In this document: positions 1-5,174 of the stretch, piece by piece
Position numbering within the stretch: position 1 is the stretch's first letter
Layout: each line of letters begins with the position of its first letter
NCBI GenBank assembly: GCA_021783435.1
Contig: JAJXUC010000203.1
Location: 1-5,174, forward strand
Reading direction: 5' to 3'
DNA length: 5,174 bases
Origin: Pseudomonadota bacterium
GTDB taxonomy: Bacteria; Pseudomonadota; Gammaproteobacteria; Burkholderiales; Burkholderiaceae
The notes under the pieces: generated by a model
Told to the model about the DNA's origin: nothing
Databases searched by the model: none
What the model saw: only the letters and a program-made list of their open reading frames with translations
Position numbers and translations under genes: made by a program

Positions 1-114
1 GAAGAGGATTTGCATGTTCGATTCGAATCGAGATTGGATCTGCTGCTGCGCCTGAAGCTGCTGCTCCTGGGCACCTCGTCGCGGCAGAGCCCCACCTTCG
101 CCATTGGCTCGCAT
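1..114 (-). CDS. Possible 5' end of a leftward gene, unrecognised, partial
   Basis: An open frame reads leftwards from an ATG at 114-112 and is still open at the window edge (38 codons). An in-frame TGA at 129-127 lies just upstream, so this ATG is the only ATG start. The predicted peptide starts MRANGEGG and then becomes Gln-rich and helix-prone (AQEQQLQAQQQIQSRF), which could be the start of a coiled coil. If real, the gene would be divergent from the recombinase operon and would probably be cargo or host DNA beside the element. No well-spaced ribosome binding site is visible: an AGG abuts the ATG. A forward frame over the same bases (1-174) is also open, so coding is not proven. I do not recognise a family. 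Confidence 0.25.
   Translation of the reverse strand, partial: MRANGEGGALPRRGAQEQQLQAQQQIQSRFESNMQILF
18..31. repeat. 14-bp perfect palindrome
   Basis: The bases TCGATTCGAATCGA equal their own reverse complement. Position 17 (T) does not pair with position 32 (G), so the palindrome is exactly 14 bp. It lies inside the low-confidence leftward open frame. It could be a binding site for a dimeric protein or simply chance; it lacks the asymmetric spacer usual in tyrosine-recombinase core sites. I tested it as a tRNA T-arm, because of its TTCGATTC/TTCGAAT words, and the flanking stem does not pair. Confidence 0.5.
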
Positions 115-116
115 CC

Positions 117-136
117 TGAATTTGGGTCACAATTCA
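117..136. repeat. Inverted repeat with 8-bp centre, candidate recombinase core or operator
   Basis: Six-base arms TGAATT (117-122) and AATTCA (131-136) are perfect inverted copies separated by the 8-bp centre TGGGTCAC. Short inverted arms around a 6-8 bp asymmetric spacer are the general plan of tyrosine-recombinase crossover sites, though known sites usually have longer arms of 9-13 bp. It lies about 180 bp upstream of the first operon gene, in the lower-GC leader. The repeat is seen; a role as crossover site or operator is a guess. Confidence 0.35.
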
Positions 137-302
137 AGCAAACCCTGCGTTCCATGCATTTCCTTCAGGATTGATCGACGTGCTGATCCCTCAACGCAAC
201 TTGATCTGGACCGATTGCCCCACTCCTGCGCCAAATCCCTGTCTCCTTGCGACGCTGCCGACCGACCTCGGACAGAATATGGCCGCGCGAGTGGCGACTC
301 AT

Positions 303-307
303 AGGGA
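303..307 (+). promoter_or_regulatory. Ribosome binding site of gene 1
   Basis: AGGGA lies six bases before the GTG at 314. An in-frame TAG at 302-304 overlaps it, so no earlier start is possible in this frame and the GTG is the first usable start codon. Together these fix the start of gene 1. Confidence 0.6.
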
Positions 308-313
308 CTCGTC

Positions 314-1072
314 GTGACCGCCGCCCCTGCTGCAGGCCCTGCGCATCCTGAACGTCGCGGACGCCCCGGCGGCGGATTGCTGGCAGGCGCGTCCTGCGAA
401 TCCATTCTCCTGACCCAGATCCGCGACGAACATCCGCTATTGCAACAAGCGCTGGGCGCACTCCACCCCCGGCCGATCGACGATGTGCTGACCCTCACTC
501 CCGAGGCGATCCACACCCTCTGCACCCTGCATCCCCTGGTCGTCCGTCCCGCGGGGCGCGGGCAGCGTAAAGGCTATGAGGTGCTCGCCGGGCTGCTGAC
601 CTGGCGCGCGCTGCGTCCCCATCATGCACTCCACCTCGCCGCACAACCCGCATCCGCTGCCGGGAAACCCTCGGTCACGGCGCCGCTTCAAACCGAAGAA
701 TCGGCAGCGCCGCCCGCACGCGCCAAACCGCGCAAGCCTGCGCCGCCCACTGCGCTGCCTGCCGCGTTTGCAGTGCCCGCGATGGTCTTGCCCAAAGACA
801 CGCCTGACGACGACATCACCGCCTTGCTCTGCGCCGAACGCTGGCTGCTGATCACCAGTGTCGGCCCGCTCAAGGCCTTGCAAGCCGAACTCGTGCAACT
901 GCACGACCAGGCGCGCAGCCACGGTTGGACTCAAGATCTCACCCCGCAGATCAAGAGTTTGAACGCCTTGGCCCGCGTGCTGGACGTCACCCGTCAGACG
1001 CTGTCCACCCGCCGCCCCACCCGAGCCGACGCGGACGATGCACACCCCAACAGCGCAACAGACCGTCCTTGA
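314..1072 (+). CDS. ParB-like/helix-turn-helix DNA-binding protein leading the recombinase operon (putative)
   Basis: A 252-residue protein starting at GTG with an AGGGA site six bases upstream. Residues 30-100 resemble a worn ParB N-terminal domain: HPLVVRP (73-79) matches the 'G.qPivVRp' strand, and KGYEVLAGLLTWRAL (86-100) matches 'YeiiaGerRlrAa', with the first charged part of the GERR box replaced by GLLTW but the later Arg kept. Residues 109-160 form a Pro/Ala/Lys-rich linker. The C-terminal part (164-235) is helical and ends in SLNALARVLDVTRQTLSTRR, which reads like a helix-turn-helix. The last 35 bp overlap the next gene, so the two are probably translationally coupled. A DNA-binding accessory of the downstream recombinases (site recognition, directionality or autoregulation) is inferred from context. 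No signal peptide or membrane segment is seen. Coding is firm; function is moderate to weak. Confidence 0.8.
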   Translation: MTAAPAAGPAHPERRGRPGGGLLAGASCESILLTQIRDEHPLLQQALGALHPRPIDDVLTLTPEAIHTLCTLHPLVVRPAGRGQRKGYEVLAGLLTWRALRPHHALHLAAQPASAAGKPSVTAPLQTEESAAPPARAKPRKPAPPTALPAAFAVPAMVLPKDTPDDDITALLCAERWLLITSVGPLKALQAELVQLHDQARSHGWTQDLTPQIKSLNALARVLDVTRQTLSTRRPTRADADDAHPNSATDRP

Positions 1073-3506
1073 CACGCTGCGGCAACTCAGCGGCGATGCC
1101 GACGCCGCGGGCGCGGCGCTGCAGTGGATTGAAGCGCCCGACACGGCACTGGCCCTGGCGCTGGTCATCGAAGGCGCTCTATTGCTGCTGCCGACCTTGC
1201 GCACTGTCGCTGCAGATGGCGCCACAGCGCTGGACGCCGTGGCGCCGTCTGCCGAGGTCATTACCGGACTGCAGGCGATGCAGAACGTGCTGAGCCACCC
1301 GTCCAAGAGTCCGCCTGCCCTCAAACCGTTGCAACGCCCTGCCGCCACCCGCCTGCAACCGTTTCGCGGCGTGATGTCCTCACATCCCCTGTACACGCTG
1401 CTGGGCAGCTGGCACTGGCGAAACGCAAAAGCGGCGCACGATCCCGTGATCCTGAAAGCGGTCGCGATGGTCGTGCTGTTTGCCAAGGCGCGTGCGCAGG
1501 AACTCGCGGCCGAACAAGCCGGATCCTCTCCGATCTACGACGCCTGTACGGCCTTGCGCGAGCTGGTGCATGACCACCAGATCCTGGAAAACCGACCGCA
1601 GGCAAACGACTGGGTCCACGTCCCCGCTTCGAGCGAGCGTGAGTCGCAGGTCGATGCCATTCGTCGCATCATCGAGCCGGTGCTGCGTCATCACGGCCTG
1701 CTCGTTGCCCCCGCGCAGCAAGACGACGAAGACAGAGGCGAAACCTACAGCCCACCGCCCCAAAAACTCCGGCTCGATCTCGGCGATACCCTGCAGATTC
1801 AATCCGTGACGCGGCTGCGCACCACGACGGTGGAGGCGCTCAAGCGCAGCGGGCTGAGCCTTGCCGAATTCGATCCGCAGGAGGAATACGTCGAGTGGAT
1901 CGAAACTGGCGAAGACGACCCGCTCGATCTCACCCCGCCTGTGCCCAGGGAACGCAGCCTGGCCGAACAGGTGCTGCGCACCCGGGCGCTCATCTCTCGG
2001 CGTGAGCGGTCGATGCAGTTGCTCGCCGCGGATTGGACGCGACTCACCGAAGCGGAGGTGGCGCGGTTGTGGCAGGCCCTCTGCGCCGACAGCAAAACCC
2101 AAGACCCGGCGACACGCGAGACGGCCGCCCTGCTGGGACTCGCGCTGTGGACGTCCCACCCGCTGCAGACCGAAGACGGCGGCCTTTGCGCAATGAAGAT
2201 ATTCTCGTGTGCTCGGGATGCACCGCAGGCCGCCCCGCGGTATCCCTTGTTACTGCTGGACCGCTGGGTATTGCGCCTGCCTGTGCTGCGCCCCGCAGGC
2301 CAACCGGGCTACGGTGGCGTCGACCGCAGCAAGGCGCAACCTTGTGCGGACGCCATCGACGTTCCGCTTCCCGTCGTCCTGCGTCCCGTGATCGACGCCC
2401 TACCCAGCGTGCAGCGCTTATCGACCCATCCGCGCAAAAAAACGGTTGGCGCCTATGAGATCAAACCCGGGCCGCTGCAGCAACAGGCGGCCGCTTGGCT
2501 GCGCGATCAAGTGATACAGACCTCCGCACGGCTCACCCTCAGCGCCGTGGGGCAATGGATGTTTCGCCGGCTCGTCGAACAGCGGCGCGATCATGCCCTG
2601 GCCAGTCTGGCTACGGGACGACCGCATCTGCTGGCCGACACCGGGCTGCACTATCTGCACATGCCCAGAGCAGACCTTGTGCGCTGGATCCGCCAGGAGC
2701 AGGACCGGGCCTGGAGGGCGTTGCAGCAGGCCGACCCGCGCTTGGGTGAGAACGACGGCACCCATCCCGCCTCGGCAATCGAACCTGACGTATCGGACAT
2801 CGGTGTGGGCGCGCCCATCGTCCCGCTGGACCGGACGGTGCAGTCGCTGGCCCACAGCCTGGACCAAGCGCTGACGCATGCGCGGTCCACTCCCTTGGCC
2901 GACGACGCCCTATTGATTCTGCACAACGCCTTCACGCAGTATGTCCACGCCCTGCTGCGATTCAGTCTGGGATTGCGCGATGTGGGGCAACCCCTACCCC
3001 ACTGGAACCAGATCGATGTGCATCACGGCGTGGTTCTCCTCAGCGACAAGGACGATGTCGCCGCATCCGCCACCCGCCTGGCGCCGCTTTGCACGACTGC
3101 GCTGGAGCAACTGCGCGTTTACGCCCGGCACGCCCGCGCCACCCTGACCCGCCTGACGCCTGAAACCCTGATCTCACCGCCGCCGGTGCTGTTTTATCTG
3201 CGGCGTGTTCGCGGCCGACTCGAATGCATCGACCACCCCACGCGAGAGATGCACACCGCGCTGGAGCAGGTCACCGGCTATACCCTGCCGCGCAACACCA
3301 GTCGGCATTGGCTGCGTTCGCGTCTGGTGCAAATGGGGTTGTCGGGCGAACTCATCGAATTCTTCATGGGGCACTGGCAGCGCGGTGCCGAGCCCTGGGG
3401 ACGCTACAGCGCCTTGCCCGCGCGCAGGGTCATCGAGTCTTTGCGCGACCCGATCGAACAACTCGTGCGCGAGGCTGGCTTTCACGTGGTGCGGGGCTGG
3501 GCTTGA
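1038..3506 (+). CDS. Large tyrosine recombinase (phage-integrase family) with a second, degenerate catalytic domain
   Basis: This 822-residue protein is about twice the usual 300-450 of integrases. The C-terminal domain has every expected catalytic residue: R647 in SLGLRDVG, K671 in LSDKDD, H757 and R760 in HWLR, H779 in MGH, and nucleophile Y790 in WGRYS, followed by a 32-residue tail. It should cut and rejoin DNA through a 3'-phosphotyrosine. Upstream, about residues 365-540 repeat this layout in damaged form: WTSH at 371-374 where GLR is expected, K432, WMFR (507-510) for HxxR, GR (527-528) for GH, and Y539. Residues 1-200 match nothing I know; 213-236 is an acidic/Pro-rich linker. The hydrophobic run near 37-53 contains a Glu and is probably a buried helix. 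The ATG lies inside gene 1 (35-bp overlap) with only a weak GCGGAC upstream, so coupling is likely. The gene resembles the large recombinases of GInt-type islands; the individual gin gene cannot be assigned. Confidence 0.9.
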   Translation: MHTPTAQQTVLDTLRQLSGDADAAGAALQWIEAPDTALALALVIEGALLLLPTLRTVAADGATALDAVAPSAEVITGLQAMQNVLSHPSKSPPALKPLQRPAATRLQPFRGVMSSHPLYTLLGSWHWRNAKAAHDPVILKAVAMVVLFAKARAQELAAEQAGSSPIYDACTALRELVHDHQILENRPQANDWVHVPASSERESQVDAIRRIIEPVLRHHGLLVAPAQQDDEDRGETYSPPPQKLRLDLGDTLQIQSVTRLRTTTVEALKRSGLSLAEFDPQEEYVEWIETGEDDPLDLTPPVPRERSLAEQVLRTRALISRRERSMQLLAADWTRLTEAEVARLWQALCADSKTQDPATRETAALLGLALWTSHPLQTEDGGLCAMKIFSCARDAPQAAPRYPLLLLDRWVLRLPVLRPAGQPGYGGVDRSKAQPCADAIDVPLPVVLRPVIDALPSVQRLSTHPRKKTVGAYEIKPGPLQQQAAAWLRDQVIQTSARLTLSAVGQWMFRRLVEQRRDHALASLATGRPHLLADTGLHYLHMPRADLVRWIRQEQDRAWRALQQADPRLGENDGTHPASAIEPDVSDIGVGAPIVPLDRTVQSLAHSLDQALTHARSTPLADDALLILHNAFTQYVHALLRFSLGLRDVGQPLPHWNQIDVHHGVVLLSDKDDVAASATRLAPLCTTALEQLRVYARHARATLTRLTPETLISPPPVLFYLRRVRGRLECIDHPTREMHTALEQVTGYTLPRNTSRHWLRSRLVQMGLSGELIEFFMGHWQRGAEPWGRYSALPARRVIESLRDPIEQLVREAGFHVVRGWA

Positions 3507-5174
3507 GCGACTGGAAAGGATTCCCCGTCGCTGCGTCCGAGCCGCAGACCGCAGAGAACGGCTTGCAGCAACGCCGCGCGAACGCAGAGCACCATCGGGC
3601 GCGCGCTCAGGCACAGGTGCGTGAGTGGATCGCGCAGCAGGGGTTGCAGGACTGGCTGCAAGGCTGTCCTGGTCTGGTCATTCCCGATGAAGCGGTGCAA
3701 ACGCTGCGCCAACGCATCGATCAAACCTTCACCGGGGCGGAGCGACGCTGGGCGACCAACTTCCTCAGCGCCGGGCTGGAGCGCGGGCGGCTGGAACGCG
3801 GCTGGAGCGTGCACGTTCCCCCGCGCATTCTGGTGCTGCGCGGGCCGACCCCGCCGCTCAACGCCCTGACCTTCCCGGCCTTGACGCAAGAGGGCTTGAT
3901 CGATCAGGCGCTGCAAGCCCATTGGCAGCGAAGCGCCCGGACTGGCGCAGAAATCACTTTCGAGCAGATTCTCATCAGCGCCATTTGGTCGTCGGCGCTG
4001 ATCGGCGAAGACCGCATCCGGCAAGTCGCCGCCGCGCTCAGGGCCAACACCCTTCGCGCCAGCCCAGATGGTCGCCGGGTTTGGACGGAGTGGACTGACC
4101 GCAGCGGCAACTGGCAGCGACATCTGTTCGATCCCTTCACCGCCCTGCTTGCGTTGCGCTGGCTCAACCAACGCCGCGACAGCCCGCCCCTGAGCGGAGA
4201 AGCCGACCCGCCGCCGTCTGTGGCACGTCTGATTTGGAAGGCGCTCAAACGCATTCTGGATGCCCAGTCTTTAGGCTTGGACAGCTATACCGACTTCGTG
4301 CGCGGTGCCCAGGCGAAGTGGCACTATCGGCTGCCGCCGTTTCTGGCGCAGGCAGCCCGCGGTCTTGTCGCCAACGCGTGTCTGCCGCCGCACGCCTGGT
4401 GGCGTCTGTTGATGCGCCAGCGACTAGCCCCCGAGCCGATCCCGGCGCCGACGGTGGAGCGCACCGGGCCGGGCCGCGCCTCTGAAACGCCGCCCTCGCC
4501 CGATGCCATCGTCCCCCCTACCGAACTCCGTCGCCTGCTGCGCGCCGCGCCACAGCGCGCTCCGCAGATCGCGCGTGCACTGCGCAGGTTCGTGCAGCAG
4601 CACGTGTCAGACCCGAACCGGCTGGAAGTGGTCTTGGCCGGATGGCTGATCGGACTGTTGCAGCCCTCTGGCCGCAAGGGCATTCGCCTGAGTTCGGCGC
4701 GCGAGCTACTCGCCCGAGTGGATCGCAAACTCGCTGCGGTGCTGGGTACGCATCTTCCCGACAAGGTCGCAGACTGGGACGATGCCATCCAGTCCATCGT
4801 GCAGGCCACGGGGGAACGTCATCGCAGCAACATCGCCACCGCACTCCAACAGCTCGACACCTTCGTGCGTGCGCACAAACGGTGGGATAGCCCGGCGCCC
4901 GACCTGGACGAGGGTGTGGGTTCCAGCGTCGACGCCCAACTGATCACCGAATCAGAGTTCGTGTCGGTGCGGCAAACACTGCGGCGCAACGCCCAGCCAC
5001 GCCACAGCCAGGCGGCGGCGATCCTGGGCTATCGCTGCGGCCTGCGGCGCACGGAAATCCGCGGGCTGCGCTGGATCGATGTGCAATGGCGCCCGCAGCC
5101 CCTGCTGTTCGTGCGCAGCCATGCCGGACGCGCGCTCAAGCGCGACAGCGGCCGCCGTGTGCTGCCGCTGAGCG
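3503..5174 (+). CDS. Second large tyrosine recombinase, 3' end beyond the window (partial)
   Basis: The frame opens at a TTG whose last two bases form the stop of gene 2 (TTGA overlap), with a G-rich stretch before it, and stays open to the window end (557 codons). No in-frame ATG, GTG or TTG occurs within about 190 bp upstream. Residues 397-458 (SSARELLARVDRKL to LDTFVRAH) look like the helical core-binding domain of tyrosine recombinases. Residues 481-557 begin the catalytic domain: YRCGLRRTEIRGLRW carries the first Arg (R515), and LKRDSGRRVLPL carries the beta-hairpin Lys (K546). The HxxR, GH and Tyr motifs should follow outside the window. The roughly 395-residue N-terminal extension is unusual; residues 153-221 (FEQILISAIWSSALIG to DPFTALLALRWL) faintly echo a worn catalytic-domain start. 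A Pro-rich linker lies near 310-340. It probably acts with gene 2 in excision and integration, as GInt recombinases are jointly required. Confidence 0.85.
   Translation, partial: MSDWKGFPVAASEPQTAENGLQQRRANAEHHRARAQAQVREWIAQQGLQDWLQGCPGLVIPDEAVQTLRQRIDQTFTGAERRWATNFLSAGLERGRLERGWSVHVPPRILVLRGPTPPLNALTFPALTQEGLIDQALQAHWQRSARTGAEITFEQILISAIWSSALIGEDRIRQVAAALRANTLRASPDGRRVWTEWTDRSGNWQRHLFDPFTALLALRWLNQRRDSPPLSGEADPPPSVARLIWKALKRILDAQSLGLDSYTDFVRGAQAKWHYRLPPFLAQAARGLVANACLPPHAWWRLLMRQRLAPEPIPAPTVERTGPGRASETPPSPDAIVPPTELRRLLRAAPQRAPQIARALRRFVQQHVSDPNRLEVVLAGWLIGLLQPSGRKGIRLSSARELLARVDRKLAAVLGTHLPDKVADWDDAIQSIVQATGERHRSNIATALQQLDTFVRAHKRWDSPAPDLDEGVGSSVDAQLITESEFVSVRQTLRRNAQPRHSQAAAILGYRCGLRRTEIRGLRWIDVQWRPQPLLFVRSHAGRALKRDSGRRVLPLS

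Larger units (their letters stand above)
115..313. other. Non-coding leader of the recombinase operon, possible attachment/regulatory region
   Basis: This stretch of about 200 bp lies between the possible leftward gene and the GTG start of the first operon gene. Its left part, to about 210, is visibly less GC-rich than the genes. It contains a dyad, repeated ATCCTGAA words and the operon's ribosome binding site. I found no convincing sigma-70 promoter: the TTGATC hexamers at 171 and 201 have no good -10 at the right distance. An AT-richer stretch, CAGAATAT at 273-280, lies 20 bases after a weak TTGCGA, which is too far. In recombinase-led islands the attachment site often lies just outside the first recombinase-operon gene, so this is the natural place to look for it. 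That role is inference. Confidence 0.45.
110..352. repeat. Repeated ATCCTGAA words around the operon start
   Basis: An exact 11-bp direct repeat, CGCATCCTGAA, occurs at 110-120 and 342-352. An inverted copy of its last eight bases (TTCAGGAT) is at 164-171. The third copy falls inside the first codons of gene 1. An exact 11-mer repeat within about 350 bp is not expected often by chance. Such words might be arm-type sites for a recombinase or for the small DNA-binding protein encoded next door. The copies are unevenly spaced, so this is not a regular iteron array. Function is inference. Confidence 0.4.

Noticed and set aside
16..35. TTCGATTC/TTCGAAT words suggesting the 3' end of a tRNA gene as an integration target
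   Set aside because: No 5-bp T-stem can be formed around either candidate loop, and no acceptor-like 3' end follows.
1..174. Forward open frame of 57 codons entering from the left edge, Leu-rich
   Set aside because: The Leu run comes from CTG-rich DNA that reads as Gln-rich on the other strand, and the last 20 codons lie in lower-GC leader sequence without coding character. It remains possible as the 3' end of an upstream gene, but I cannot support it.
247..280. Possible promoter TTGCGA ... CAGAAT upstream of gene 1
   Set aside because: The spacing is 20 bases and both hexamers match only 4 of 6 positions; not enough to call.
104..304. Forward open frame of 66 codons from a TTG, in the same frame as gene 1 and ended by the TAG at 302-304
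   Set aside because: No ribosome binding site, Cys- and Ser-rich unstructured composition, and the good ribosome binding site and GTG lie just after the TAG. I see no sign that gene 1 once extended upstream.
1146..1196. Hydrophobic segment near residues 37-53 of gene 2 as a membrane helix
   Set aside because: It contains a Glu in the middle, is Ala/Leu-rich like a buried helix, and the protein is otherwise a soluble DNA recombinase.
437..1486. Long antisense open frame (349 codons), with similar ones at 1380-2159 and 3482-4171 on the minus strand
   Set aside because: They lie opposite genes whose protein motifs are recognisable, show Cys/Arg/Gly-rich composition typical of antisense frames in GC-rich DNA, and have no motif I recognise.

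Overview
This is a GC-rich window with strong G/C preference at third codon positions, dense gene packing and overlapping genes. That suits a high-GC proteobacterium (beta or gamma), but nothing in the window fixes the taxon. The content reads as accessory DNA: the left edge of the recombination module of an integrated mobile element.

Layout. Positions 1-313 hold no convincing complete gene. A short open frame runs leftwards off the window (114 to 1, minus strand, low confidence). Beside it lies about 200 bp of lower-GC DNA with a 14-bp palindrome, a 20-bp dyad with an 8-bp centre, and a repeated 8-11 bp word (ATCCTGAA) present twice direct and once inverted. From 314 to the window end, three co-directional overlapping genes form one tight operon. 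Gene 1 (252 aa) has a diverged ParB-like patch, a Pro/Ala-rich linker and a C-terminal helix-turn-helix-like segment. Gene 2 (822 aa) is a very large tyrosine recombinase with a full catalytic set (R647, K671, H757, R760, H779, Y790). Gene 3 (at least 557 aa, cut by the window end) is a second large tyrosine recombinase with a core-binding region and the first part of its catalytic domain (R515, K546).

How they work together. Several large, non-identical tyrosine recombinases in one operon with a small DNA-binding protein recall GInt elements (ginABCD: three recombinases plus a small DNA-binding protein) and, more distantly, recombinase-in-trio (RIT) elements. The order here, with the putative DNA-binding gene first, differs from the GInt order as I recall it. 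The most interesting single observation is that gene 2 seems to carry two tyrosine-recombinase catalytic domains in tandem: a degenerate one (about residues 365-540) and an intact one (about 620-822). The third gene's C-terminus, any further recombinase, the cargo and the far attachment end lie outside the window.
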